DNA of 64,000 bases from Azonexus sp. (GCA_030696345.1 JAUYSK010000019.1:124001-188000); one strand, 5' to 3'. Shown: positions 46,671 to 57,156, counted from the stretch's first letter. Translations and numbers: made by a program. The notes: a model not told the origin generated them from the sequence alone.

Positions 46671-46861
46671 ATTGAGTCGGGCTTCAGTGAGCTCATATTC
46701 CAGCGGATTTTACATGGCCAGTATTTGCTAATTTCCGTTGCCCGACAACGACCATGAAACCATCGTTTTATTCGATGTATTGATTAGATATATTCGTCTG
46801 GTTCGATGTTTATTTTGTCTCTACGATGAATCCTATTACCAACACAAAGGGATGAAGCTTC

Positions 46862-47272
46862 ATGCATATCGATATTCGGGCAAGAGGGTTTGAACTGACG
46901 GAAGGTCTGCGCCAACATACCGAACGACGCCTGAACTTTGCCCTTGGATGGGCCAGTTACGATGTTCGCAAAATCGCTGTGCGTCTTTTCGATGTCAATG
47001 GGCCTCGCGGTGGCGAAGATAAATGCTGTCGCATTCAAGTCACCCTTCCAAAATCGCAGGATGTCGTGATTGAAGATGTCGAAGCAGATCTCTACGTAGC
47101 AATTGACCGCGCTGTAGAGCGGGTTGAGCGCTCGGTTGCTCGCCGACTGGAGCGGCAACGTGAGCACCAGCACGGCACATTCAAGACGGCCGCACCTAAC
47201 GACGAAGGTGAGGACAAGTCGGGCGCGACTTCATTTGACGACTTATCCGCTACCAACCGAATTCCATCCTGA
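46862..47272 (+). CDS. HPF/RaiA family ribosome-associated protein
   Basis: The 136 residues consist of a beta-alpha-beta S30AE-like domain (about 1-100: MHIDIRARGFELTEGLRQHTERRL, YVAIDRAVERVERSVARRL) and a disordered acidic tail. Relatives bind the 30S A/P site and inactivate or store ribosomes in stationary phase or low energy. It begins a run of same-strand genes, including stress-type genes, that continues to 54073. Confidence 0.85.
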   Translation: MHIDIRARGFELTEGLRQHTERRLNFALGWASYDVRKIAVRLFDVNGPRGGEDKCCRIQVTLPKSQDVVIEDVEADLYVAIDRAVERVERSVARRLERQREHQHGTFKTAAPNDEGEDKSGATSFDDLSATNRIPS

Positions 47273-47285
47273 CCAGGAGTCTGCC

Positions 47286-47969
47286 ATGAATACCGTGCAC
47301 CCACTGCCCTTGCCTGAAACTCCGGAAAATGCCATCGCGTCAGCATCAACCGGCAACAAGGTCATTCGCAACACCTACGCGCTGCTCTCAATCACGCTGC
47401 TGTTTGCCGCAGCTACAGCCGCTGTGTCGGTAGCCATGAAACTGCCACACCCCGGTCTTGTTGTAACCTTGATCGGATATTTCGGTCTGCTGTTTCTCAC
47501 GGCCCGGTTACGCAACAGTAGCTGGGGCCTGCTCTCCGTCTTTGGCCTGACCGGGTTCATGGGCTACACATTGGGGCCGATCGTCAGCCATTACCTCGGC
47601 CTGCCCAACGGAGGGCAAACCGTGATGATGGCCATGGGTTCCACGGCAGCAATATTCCTCGGTCTCTCCGGCTATGCACTGACCACCCGCAAGGATTTCA
47701 GTTTCATCGGTGGCTTCCTGACGGCAGGAATTCTTGTTGCCTTCGTCGCATCCCTGGCAGCTGTGTTTCTCAGCATTCCGGCCTTGTCATTGACCATTTC
47801 GGCGGCATTCGTCTTGTTGATGTCCGGCCTGATCCTCTATGAAACCAGCAACATCATTCATGGCGGGGAAACGAATTACATCATGGCGACGGTGACCCTG
47901 TTTGTGAGCATTTTCAATCTCTTCACCAGCCTGCTGCACTTGCTTGGTTTTGCGAACAACAGTGACTGA
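47286..47969 (+). CDS. BAX-inhibitor-1/YccA family membrane protein
   Basis: The 227-residue protein has seven hydrophobic segments starting after a short cytoplasmic N-terminus (about residue 30). Family signatures include VFGLTGFMGYTLGPI and the C-terminal LYETSNIIHGGETNYI with the conserved Asp/Glu-lined helix. Relatives are pH-sensitive Ca leak channels or FtsH modulators. AGGAG precedes the ATG; the gene follows the HPF gene by 13 nt. Confidence 0.92.
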   Translation: MNTVHPLPLPETPENAIASASTGNKVIRNTYALLSITLLFAAATAAVSVAMKLPHPGLVVTLIGYFGLLFLTARLRNSSWGLLSVFGLTGFMGYTLGPIVSHYLGLPNGGQTVMMAMGSTAAIFLGLSGYALTTRKDFSFIGGFLTAGILVAFVASLAAVFLSIPALSLTISAAFVLLMSGLILYETSNIIHGGETNYIMATVTLFVSIFNLFTSLLHLLGFANNSD

Positions 47970-48036
47970 CCTGGGCAGATGAAACAGCATCTGGCTGCTC
48001 TTTGCAGGAGCATCCCGCTTATCGGGTTCGACTAAA

Positions 48037-48975
48037 ATGATTGATGTTGTTGTCTTGTTTTTCTTGTTCGGCTTGCTGGCAGGCCTGGCGCGCTCGGAGC
48101 TAAAACTGCCGGCCGCGCTTTACGAATCGCTGTCCCTGATTCTACTTCTCGCCATTGGCCTCAAGGGGGGTGAAGGCCTCGCCAAGCAGGCACTCAGTCC
48201 GCTGCTGCCGCAGCTGGGTGCGGTGATCGTGCTGGGTGTATTACAGACTTTGATCGCCTTCGCAATTCTCATCAAGCTCGGACGCCTGGGGCGCTCCGAC
48301 GCGGCAGCAACTGCAGCGCATTACGGCTCGGTGAGCGTGGCAACCTTCGCCGTCGGAGCTAACTGGTTGATGACGCGAGGCATCGACTTCGAACCACAAC
48401 TTGCGATTTTCCTGACCGTCATGGAAGTGCCAGCTCTAATTGTCGGCATCATGCTGGCGCGCGGGGTCAGCAAGGACACCGACTGGCGAGCCTTGGCGCA
48501 TGAGAGTTTTCTCGGCAAGGGCGTGACCTTGTTGATGGGCGGCATGGCCATCGGCTGGATTGCCGGACCTGAAGGGCTGACGCCGATCAAAGGCCTGTTT
48601 TATGACCTGTTCAAAGGCGCACTCGCTCTGTTTTTGCTGGAAATGGGATTGATCGTCAGCCGCCAAATTGGCGAGTTGCGCAAACGCGGCGCATTCATCA
48701 TCAGTTTCGGCCTGCTCATGCCCTTGTTCTCGGGCTTGCTTGGTCTGGGGTGTGCCTTGCTGCTTGATTTGTCGGTAGGCGGGATGACCTTGCTGGCTAC
48801 GCTGGCGGCAAGCGCGTCCTACATCGCCGTCCCCGCAACCATGCGCCTGGCGGTTCCGGAGGCAAATCCGGCGCTTTCACTGTCGGCGGTGCTGGGTATT
48901 ACCTTCCCCTTTAATATCATGGCTGGAATTCCGCTCTACCATTATTTGGCCGTACAACTTGCAGGAGCATTCTGA
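48037..48975 (+). CDS. sbtA: SbtA-like sodium-dependent bicarbonate transporter
   Basis: The 312-residue inner-membrane protein (DUF897 family) has about ten membrane segments in two inverted halves, with GLKGGEGLAKQAL, HYGSVSVATFAVG and SASYIAVPATMRLAVPEANPA as the recognisable SbtA blocks. In cyanobacteria SbtA imports bicarbonate with Na+. Its stop overlaps the PII-like sbtB ATG, which supports the assignment. Confidence 0.88.
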   Translation: MIDVVVLFFLFGLLAGLARSELKLPAALYESLSLILLLAIGLKGGEGLAKQALSPLLPQLGAVIVLGVLQTLIAFAILIKLGRLGRSDAAATAAHYGSVSVATFAVGANWLMTRGIDFEPQLAIFLTVMEVPALIVGIMLARGVSKDTDWRALAHESFLGKGVTLLMGGMAIGWIAGPEGLTPIKGLFYDLFKGALALFLLEMGLIVSRQIGELRKRGAFIISFGLLMPLFSGLLGLGCALLLDLSVGGMTLLATLAASASYIAVPATMRLAVPEANPALSLSAVLGITFPFNIMAGIPLYHYLAVQLAGAF

Positions 48976-49283
48976 TGCTGGCGAATATGGAAAAACGTAC
49001 CTTGCTGACCGTAATTACCGAAGCGGTCATCGAGCAAAGCCTCCTCCGCGACCTGGAAAAACATGGGGTACGGGGGTACACCGTATCCGATGCACGCGGC
49101 CGTGGCAGCAGGGGGATACGCGATGCCGCGTGGGACGAGGTCGCCAATATACGCATCGAAGTCATTTGCCAAAGAGCCCAGGCGGAACTTCTGCTGGCAC
49201 ATATTCGAGATCAGTATTACACCGACTACGCCATGGTCGCATTTATGGTGGAGATCGATATATTGCGGGGAGAGAAATTTTGA
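48975..49283 (+). CDS. sbtB: PII-like SbtB regulator
   Basis: The 102 residues have a ferredoxin-like PII fold with a T-loop region GVRGYTVSDARGRGSRGIRD characteristic of SbtB. Cyanobacterial SbtB binds adenine nucleotides including cAMP and gates SbtA. The C-terminus (VEIDILRGEKF) lacks the redox CGPxGC loop of some homologues. GGAG lies upstream of ATG 48975. The 3' end overlaps the next gene. Confidence 0.88.
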   Translation: MLANMEKRTLLTVITEAVIEQSLLRDLEKHGVRGYTVSDARGRGSRGIRDAAWDEVANIRIEVICQRAQAELLLAHIRDQYYTDYAMVAFMVEIDILRGEKF

Positions 49284-50182
49284 ATGCCCGCGCCCCAAAA
49301 CTTCAATCCGGGGGAAAATCACTTTCCTCCAAAGGCCGGAAATCCATCTACGCCGGCCGCAAGATTGCCTTGCTGACAATGCACGGCAAAGAGAAGGTCA
49401 TCCAGCCAGTGCTGACAAAATCGCATGGCTGCCAGGTTGAACTCGTGACCGGGTACGACACTGATCGTTTGGGTACCTTTACCCGCGACATTCCGCGAGA
49501 TGGATCGCAAATTGAAGCCGCCCGCAAAAAGGCGAGAATCGGAATGGAGTTGGCAGGGTTGCCCCTCGGGCTGGCCAGCGAAGGGAGTTTCGGTGCCGAT
49601 CCTTTTGTCGGCATGTTTCCATGGAACCTCGAGTACCTGATTTTCATTGATGACGAGCGTGACCTAGAAGTGGTGGGCATGGCTCAGGGAGCTCCCAAGG
49701 ATCTGCATCTGGCAGCGCATGACTGGGCAGCCGCAAAAGCATTTGTGGTCGAAGCCGGATTCCCCCTGCATCACATGGTCGTGCGCCCCGACGGCCCGAA
49801 CGACCGACGAGTTCGCAAGGGACTTTCAAACTGGCAGGAGTTGGAATACGCCTTTAATTCGGCATTGGCACAATCCAGTAATGGCCAAGTGTTTCTTGAA
49901 AATGATTTGCGTGCCCATGCCAATCCGACCCGAATGAAGAATATCCGGAGTGCTGCCGAGGATCTGGTAAGCAAACTTGCCTCTTTGTGCCCTGAGTGTG
50001 GAACCCCTGGCTTTGGCATTGTTGATCGCATAAAGGGCTTGCCATGCGCTGAGTGCGGCGCTTCGACTCAGGAAGTGCGTGCAGAGGTACACGGATGCAT
50101 CAAATGTTCATTTCGTCAGACCAGGGAGCGACTAGACACCACCACCGCTGATCCTGGTCGCTGTAGTTATTGCAACCCATAG
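49280..50182 (+). CDS. DUF6671 family protein with C-terminal Cys-rich zinc-ribbon-like region
   Basis: The protein is about 300 residues. The N-terminal domain (KIALLTMHGKEKVIQPVL...LVTGYDTDRLGTFTRDI) and centre (GSFGADPFVGMFPWNLEYLIFIDDE) are of unknown function. The C-terminus carries two pairs of CxxC-type motifs, CPECG...CAECG and CIKC...CSYC. The start is TTG at 49280, overlapping sbtB's TGA, with GGGGAGAG upstream. Tight coupling to SbtA-SbtB suggests a role in the same process, but this is inference. Confidence 0.75.
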   Translation: MNARAPKLQSGGKSLSSKGRKSIYAGRKIALLTMHGKEKVIQPVLTKSHGCQVELVTGYDTDRLGTFTRDIPRDGSQIEAARKKARIGMELAGLPLGLASEGSFGADPFVGMFPWNLEYLIFIDDERDLEVVGMAQGAPKDLHLAAHDWAAAKAFVVEAGFPLHHMVVRPDGPNDRRVRKGLSNWQELEYAFNSALAQSSNGQVFLENDLRAHANPTRMKNIRSAAEDLVSKLASLCPECGTPGFGIVDRIKGLPCAECGASTQEVRAEVHGCIKCSFRQTRERLDTTTADPGRCSYCNP

Positions 50183-50207
50183 ATTAAGCCAACACGAAAA
50201 ATAGACC

Positions 50208-50279
50208 ATGGGCAGCTTCACCAAGTTGCTCTTTTACCACCTGATCAACATCTGGATTCTTTTCACCCATGGACACTGA
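50208..50279 (+). CDS. Possible 23-residue membrane micropeptide upstream of the P-type ATPase
   Basis: The ORF encodes MGSFTKLLFYHLINIWILF plus four residues, almost entirely one hydrophobic helix. Its stop overlaps the ATPase ATG by 11 nt. There is no clear SD. It could be a translational-coupling leader or a small ATPase subunit like KdpF/MgtR, or chance. Confidence 0.3.
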   Translation: MGSFTKLLFYHLINIWILFTHGH

Positions 50280-52968
50280 ACATCACCCCTGGCACTCCCT
50301 TTCCGGAAGTGAAGCGGCGCAGGCACTGGAGACACTTCCTGCCGAAGGCTTGACGACATCGGCCGTGAATGAACGGCTAGCCAGGTACGGCGAGAACAAA
50401 CTGGACGAAGCGGCACCGCGCCCCCTCTGGCTCAAATTTGTCGATCAGTTCAAGAACTTCCTGGTCATCGTCCTGCTGCTTGCCGCCGGACTGGCCTGGG
50501 CCATTGGCGACCTGAAGGATGCGGCAGTTATTCTCATCGTCGTGATCCTCAATGCCGGCCTCGGTTTCTGGCAGGAGCACCGGGCAGAACGTACGCTGGC
50601 GGCACTCAAGGACATGCTGGCGGCGCATGCCCGCGTCCGACGCGATGGCGTGGTGTCGGAAATTGACGCCAGCCAGTTGGTACCCGGCGATATCGTCCTG
50701 CTCGAAGCGGGCGACCGGGTGCCGGCCGATGGTCGCCTGCTTGCCGCTCATAACCTCGAAGCAGAGGAAGCCGCATTGACCGGTGAATCACACGCCGTGA
50801 GCAAGCACACCGCTATTCTCGAAGGGGCTGATCTGCCACTGGGTGACCGCCTCAATCTCTTGTTCATGAATACGGTCCTTACCCGTGGCCGTGCCGAGCT
50901 GCTGGTGACCGATACCGGCATGCGTACCGAGATGGGCAAGCTGGCGGGGATGATCGCCAGTGCCGAAGAAGCGGAAACGCCACTACAACGGCAACTGGAT
51001 ACGCTGGGCAAGAAACTGGCGGCAATTGCCGGCGTTGTCGTCAGCGTGATTTTCCTGATCGATTTCATGCGCGGTCTGCCATGGACCGAGGCAGCAATGA
51101 CTGCTGTTGCACTGGCCGTTGCCGCAATCCCCGAAGGATTGCCGGCGGTAGTGACGGTGACGCTGGCCATTGGCATGTGGCGGATGGCGAAGAATCGCGC
51201 CATCCTCAAGAAACTATCTGCCGTCGAAACATTGGGTTCGACCACGGTGATCTGTTCGGACAAGACCGGCACACTCACCTTGAATCAGATGACAGCACGC
51301 GCTGGCTGGTTTGCCGACCAGCGTTTCACGGTCAATGGCGAGGGATACCGGACGGAAGGCGTGATCGAGGCAAAGCCCGCGACAGATTTGCGCCCCTACT
51401 TGTTGCCGATGGCCTTATGCACCGACTCCCGCGTTAACGATGGGCAGTTGATCGGCGACCCGACCGAAGGTGCGTTGTGGGTGCTGGCGCAAAAAGGTGG
51501 CGTCGACCCGGAAACGGAACAGGCACATCGCCCGCGTATCGGCGAAATCCCCTTTGATTCGGCCCACAAATTCATGGCCACCTTCCACCATGCGGGTGAA
51601 GTCGTGGAGATGTTCATCAAGGGGGCGCCGGATGTTTTGCTGGAGCGCGCCTCCCGTTATCTCAGCCCGAGCGGTGAACAGCCTGTCGACAGCACTTCCC
51701 GCCGGCGTATCGAACAAGAAAATCTGGCCTTGGCAGATCAGGCACTACGCGTTCTGGCAGTGGCTCGCCGCATCATCCCCGCGCGTGATTTTGACCCCGC
51801 CGGTGACCTGATGGCGTGGGCTGATGAATTGACCTTCCTCGGCCTTGCTGGCTTGATGGACCCGCCGCGCGCCGAGGCCAAGGATGCAATAGCCTTGTGT
51901 GTCGAGGCGGGCATTCAAGTCAAGATGATTACGGGCGACCACAAGGCAACCGCTGCCGCCATCGCCCGGGAGCTTGGCTTGAATGGCGAAGTGATCAGCG
52001 GTGCGGAACTCGACGGGCTGGACGACGCAGCCCTGGCCACTCGCGTTAACGATATCGCCGTCTTTGCCCGCGTTTCGCCCAGCCACAAGGTTCGCATCGT
52101 CCGTGCACTGAAGGCGCTGGGCCACGTTGTCGCGATGACCGGCGACGGCGTCAACGATGCTCCGGCCCTCAAGGCTGCCGATATCGGCGTGGCGATGGGT
52201 ATCACGGGCACCGCCGTCACTCGCGAGGCAGCAACACTGGTCCTGACTGACGACAATTTCGCCACCATCGTGCGCGCCGTCAAAGAAGGGCGCGTCGTTT
52301 ACGACAACATCGTCAAGTTTGTCCGCTTTCAGTTATCCACCAACATCGGTGCGATTCTGACCGTGCTCGCCGCCACGCTGCTTGGCTGGCCAGCGCCGTT
52401 TACCGCCATCCATTTGTTGTGGATCAACATCATCATGGACGGACCGCCGGCCATGACGCTGGGCATCGAGCCGGCTCGCCCTGAGGTCATGAGCGACAAA
52501 CCACGCTCACAACGGACGCAGATTCTCGACATGGGGCGCCTGCTGCGTCTGGCTCTTTATGGCCTCACCATGATGGTCGGAACCTTGTTCATGTTTCAGC
52601 ACGGCCTCGCCAGTCAAGGCCAGGCCTATGCATTGACGTTGGCTTTCACGACCTTCGTACTCTTTCAGTTCTTCAATGTCTTCAACGCCCGCTCAGAAAA
52701 AAGCACGGTCTTCAACAAGAACTTCTTCAGCAACGGAAAACTCTGGCTTGCTTTGGCCTTCGTACTGGGAATGCAAGTGCTGGCCGTCCAATGGGGGCCG
52801 GCGCAGGCCATCTTCGACACCGTTGATCTGAAATCTGGCGACTGGTGGCTGGCCATCGTTGTTGCATCGTCGGTGCTGATTCTGGATGAAGGACGTAAAT
52901 TTCTGGCAAAACTTATCCAGGGAAATCTGATGACATCCGGCATCACTGACAAGTCAGAGTTCAAATAA
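50269..52968 (+). CDS. Cation-transporting P-type ATPase (P2/P3-like)
   Basis: The 899-residue protein has an N-terminal cation-ATPase domain (LARYGENKLDEAAPRP), actuator motif LTGESHAVSKH, the phosphorylated Asp in CSDKTGTLTLNQMT, the hinge TGDGVNDAPALKAADIG and ten membrane segments, ending in a C-terminal cation ATPase domain. The ion could be Ca2+, Mg2+, Na+ or H+; segment 4 PEGLPAVVTVTLAIG resembles calcium/sodium pumps. It is followed by a Usp gene after 10 nt. Confidence 0.92.
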   Translation: MDTEHHPWHSLSGSEAAQALETLPAEGLTTSAVNERLARYGENKLDEAAPRPLWLKFVDQFKNFLVIVLLLAAGLAWAIGDLKDAAVILIVVILNAGLGFWQEHRAERTLAALKDMLAAHARVRRDGVVSEIDASQLVPGDIVLLEAGDRVPADGRLLAAHNLEAEEAALTGESHAVSKHTAILEGADLPLGDRLNLLFMNTVLTRGRAELLVTDTGMRTEMGKLAGMIASAEEAETPLQRQLDTLGKKLAAIAGVVVSVIFLIDFMRGLPWTEAAMTAVALAVAAIPEGLPAVVTVTLAIGMWRMAKNRAILKKLSAVETLGSTTVICSDKTGTLTLNQMTARAGWFADQRFTVNGEGYRTEGVIEAKPATDLRPYLLPMALCTDSRVNDGQLIGDPTEGALWVLAQKGGVDPETEQAHRPRIGEIPFDSAHKFMATFHHAGEVVEMFIKGAPDVLLERASRYLSPSGEQPVDSTSRRRIEQENLALADQALRVLAVARRIIPARDFDPAGDLMAWADELTFLGLAGLMDPPRAEAKDAIALCVEAGIQVKMITGDHKATAAAIARELGLNGEVISGAELDGLDDAALATRVNDIAVFARVSPSHKVRIVRALKALGHVVAMTGDGVNDAPALKAADIGVAMGITGTAVTREAATLVLTDDNFATIVRAVKEGRVVYDNIVKFVRFQLSTNIGAILTVLAATLLGWPAPFTAIHLLWINIIMDGPPAMTLGIEPARPEVMSDKPRSQRTQILDMGRLLRLALYGLTMMVGTLFMFQHGLASQGQAYALTLAFTTFVLFQFFNVFNARSEKSTVFNKNFFSNGKLWLALAFVLGMQVLAVQWGPAQAIFDTVDLKSGDWWLAIVVASSVLILDEGRKFLAKLIQGNLMTSGITDKSEFK

Positions 52969-52978
52969 GGAGATAGCA

Positions 52979-53398
52979 ATGCAAACAGTTCTCTTGGCTG
53001 TCGATCAATCTGCATCCGCCTTTGAAGCAACACTCTATGTCGTCAAGTTCATCAAAAAACATGGTCCTTTGGTCGTGCATGTCGCTCACGTTCAATCAGC
53101 CCCGTTGCCATGGCAGACTCAAGACAAGATACAGGAGGCTATCGAGGCCCACATTTCGCTCGAATCTCACACGGCATTGCTACACGATGAACAAGTTTCC
53201 TTCAAGGTTCACGTTCGACAGGGTGCAGCTGGTGAGACTTTAGTGGCGATAGCGGAGGAGCTTGGTTGCGATCACATCATCATGGGCTCTCGTGGGCTAG
53301 GAGGGCTCTCTGGCATTGCACTCGGTTCTGTCACGCAAAAAATACTTCATCTGGCAAACGTTCCTGTCACATGTGTGCCAGGCCATACGCTGCGCTGA
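52979..53398 (+). CDS. Universal stress protein (UspA family)
   Basis: The 139 residues form one Usp domain with VLLAVDQSASAF and the ATP-binding GSRGLGGLSGIALGSVT. A strong AAGGAGAT precedes the ATG. Clustering with the P-type ATPase, CBS and HPF genes suggests a low-energy or hypoxic stress role. Confidence 0.93.
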   Translation: MQTVLLAVDQSASAFEATLYVVKFIKKHGPLVVHVAHVQSAPLPWQTQDKIQEAIEAHISLESHTALLHDEQVSFKVHVRQGAAGETLVAIAEELGCDHIIMGSRGLGGLSGIALGSVTQKILHLANVPVTCVPGHTLR

Positions 53399-53440
53399 CA
53401 TGTTCGTGGAGATGCGGATGGCATCTCAGAAAGGCAAACC

Positions 53441-54073
53441 ATGTTTTCGATCTACGGTGTAACGGGACAAGTATTCAGCGGAACATTGGAGCAGATGAAT
53501 CGAGTTCGCGCACTATCAAATGCCCGGACTGCCCGGGCGTTAGCAGATGGTGGAGACGAACTGGGTATTGAGGCCATTTCCGGCATCTCCGGCCGATCTC
53601 AGGACGACGCTGTTCGCGCCTACCTGTCGATGCTTCCTCCCGATCTGGAACGTGGTCCACTAATACATGCAAGTCAGATAATGCAAAACCAGGTGGTTAC
53701 CGTCTTCGCCAATGACGCAGTCTCCCTGGCCTGGAGGACTTTGCGAGACAAAGGTATCCATCAGGCACCGGTCCTGGATGAGCGCGCTCAACTGATAGGG
53801 ATTGTCAGTGAACGCGACCTTTTGACTGCGATAGACATTGATGGTGATCAGATCATCGAGAGCATGCGCCGACATGTCAGGGATGTAATGAAGACCCCTG
53901 TGGTGGCAGCGCACCCAATTACCGACATTCGGCGCATTGCCTCGGTCATGTTGGAGAATCGCGTGGATGGAGTGCCGATTGTGAGTGACTCCAGGCGATT
54001 GGTCGGCTTTGTTTCTCGTGGCGATGTACTCAGAGCTGTCGTTACAGACCCCCCGCTCAGTTTGTGGCGTTAA
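53441..54073 (+). CDS. CBS-domain pair protein
   Basis: The 210-residue protein has an N-terminal helical region (1-75) and two CBS domains (about 80-140: IMQNQVVTVFANDAVSLAWRTLRDKGIHQAPVLD; 147-205: VMKTPVVAAHPITDIRRIASVMLENRVDGVPIV). It probably senses adenine nucleotides. It ends the stress-type run and is followed by a terminator hairpin. Confidence 0.88.
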   Translation: MFSIYGVTGQVFSGTLEQMNRVRALSNARTARALADGGDELGIEAISGISGRSQDDAVRAYLSMLPPDLERGPLIHASQIMQNQVVTVFANDAVSLAWRTLRDKGIHQAPVLDERAQLIGIVSERDLLTAIDIDGDQIIESMRRHVRDVMKTPVVAAHPITDIRRIASVMLENRVDGVPIVSDSRRLVGFVSRGDVLRAVVTDPPLSLWR

Positions 54074-54102
54074 CTTGGATTGCTGCAAAGCTGTTAGTTG
54101 CC

Positions 54103-54125
54103 AGCCGGGCAAACCCCGGGCTTTT
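54103..54125 (+). terminator. Terminator hairpin after the CBS gene
   Basis: AGCCGGG pairs with CCCGGGCT with one bulge and is followed by TTTT. It lies 30 nt past the CBS stop. Confidence 0.55.
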
Positions 54126-54163
54126 AACGCTCACAATCACCTGCATGATCATCTTTCCACTGC

Positions 54164-54169
54164 TACAAT
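54164..54169 (+). promoter_or_regulatory. -10 element with GC-rich discriminator upstream of tRNA-Thr
   Basis: TACAAT followed by GCGCCCC resembles stable-RNA promoters; the -35 region (CTGCAT) is a weak match. It would give a leader of about 170 nt before tRNA-Thr. Confidence 0.45.
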
Positions 54170-54190
54170 GCGCCCCGCTTGAGACGTGAC

Positions 54191-54208
54191 CATCTATCGC
54201 GATAGATG
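54191..54208. repeat. Perfect 18-bp palindrome in the tRNA-Thr leader
   Basis: CATCTATCGCGATAGATG reads identically on both strands. It lies about 15 nt after the predicted transcription start, a natural place for an operator or a leader hairpin. Confidence 0.6.
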
Positions 54209-54260
54209 TATTGAAAAACGCATCCATTGATCAAGCAGGCAGCAGACGACGGAGTTGTTG

Positions 54261-54424
<164 letters not shown>

Positions 54425-54490
54425 CCGCTTTGGGTGGCACCGCCAATCAAAGAGCGGCAGCCGGCAGACCGCCAAGGTCCATCAAACAAA

Positions 54491-54925
54491 TCACTCGCCG
54501 GCTGGCACACCCAGAATCACGTGGCTAGCCTTGATCAGTGCAACAGCGGCAACGCCTTCCTTAAGCCCCAACTCAAGTACCGCCTCGTTGGTAACCACGG
54601 CAAAAACCGTGCTACCGCCGAGCAATGCAATAGCAACTTCTGTATTCACCGCCCCCTTTTGCAGCTTGCAGACCTTACCGGCCAACTGATTGCGGGCTGA
54701 AAATTTCGTGGTCCCTGCACCGGCCAGCAGCATGACCCACGGCGCCTTGACGTAGGCGACAGCCTCGGTGCCGACCACCAAGCCCAGCGATCTGACGCTG
54801 CTCTCTGTCACGATTGCGACAATTTTGTCGCCTCCCGCCAGCGTCAGTTCGACTTCGGCATTGACTACACCATCGGTCAATAAGGTGACTGTTCCCTTGA
54901 ATACATTACGTGCGCTGACATTCAT
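54491..54925 (-). CDS. mop: Molybdate-binding Mop (di-TOBE) protein
   Basis: The 144-residue protein consists of two Mop/TOBE domains, NVSARNVFKGTV (1-70) and KFSARNQLAGKV (74-140), the molbindin layout that stores molybdate or tungstate in the cytoplasm. It is divergent from modE, and a ModE-like half site lies 40 nt before its start. Confidence 0.92.
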   Translation of the reverse strand: MNVSARNVFKGTVTLLTDGVVNAEVELTLAGGDKIVAIVTESSVRSLGLVVGTEAVAYVKAPWVMLLAGAGTTKFSARNQLAGKVCKLQKGAVNTEVAIALLGGSTVFAVVTNEAVLELGLKEGVAAVALIKASHVILGVPAGE

Positions 54926-54964
54926 GTTGTTCCCCTTGCTGAGTTGAGGATTCTGGCCCGGTTT

Positions 54965-54974
54965 TCGCTATATA
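54965..54974. promoter_or_regulatory. ModE-box half site upstream of mop
   Basis: TCGCTATATA matches the half-site recalled for ModE operators. It lies about 40 nt before the mop start; the second half is poorly conserved. The same 10-mer occurs before modE. Confidence 0.5.
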
Positions 54975-55096
54975 CAACTACAACCAACGCTTTTTTGTCG
55001 GGTTACGCGCACTTTAGTCCTGGACGTCTAAAAAATTTAACCATGAAACGGAACTATTTCGCAGGAATTTCAACCAGGCAAACCTGGGTTATAGTT

Positions 55097-55122
55097 ATCG
55101 CTATATAAACTTTAATATTACG
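55097..55122. promoter_or_regulatory. ModE-box upstream of modE
   Basis: ATCGCTATATA is followed by an imperfect, AT-rich second half (TAATATTACGG). It lies within about 30 nt of the modE ATG and suggests autorepression by molybdate-bound ModE. Confidence 0.55.
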
Positions 55123-55127
55123 GAATC

Positions 55128-56706
<1,579 letters not shown>

Positions 56707-56761
56707 TTCGCAAAACAATAAATTTCCCCCTCCCCTGAATGCCCTATAGGTCTGCCACGCC

Positions 56762-57154
56762 ATGAAAATCGCCATCGCCACCAAGAACTACCTGACGGTC
56801 AGCGGCCACGCCGGACAAACCCGGCACTGGCTGCTCTGGGATCTCTCGGAGCATCGCTCGACACAACTTCTGCCAGCCCCACAACGGGTTGAACTGAACA
56901 AGGAACAAATCCTGCACACCTTCGAGGACAAGGGCCCGCACCCGCTTGATGGCGTCGACATCATGGTTGCCGCCAGCGCTGGCGACGGCTTCATTCGCCA
57001 CATGAAATTGCGCGGCACGGAAGTCCTGCTCACCGGCGAAGACGACCCGACCATGGCGATCAGCCGCATCATGGCGGGAGAAGCCCTGCCCGATACGCGT
57101 TTCGACATCACCACCACGCTGTGTAAACTACGCGACCTGTTTTCCCGCCACTGA
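56762..57154 (+). CDS. NifX/NifB-like iron-molybdenum cofactor-binding domain protein
   Basis: The 130 residues resemble the dinitrogenase FeMo-cofactor binding fold: [26 protein letters not shown] and [29 protein letters not shown]. No nif genes are nearby. Its place between modA and modB, 2 nt before modB, suggests a role in molybdenum handling rather than nitrogenase assembly, which is inference. Confidence 0.85.
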   Translation: MKIAIATKNYLTVSGHAGQTRHWLLWDLSEHRSTQLLPAPQRVELNKEQILHTFEDKGPHPLDGVDIMVAASAGDGFIRHMKLRGTEVLLTGEDDPTMAISRIMAGEALPDTRFDITTTLCKLRDLFSRH

Positions 57155-57156
57155 TC

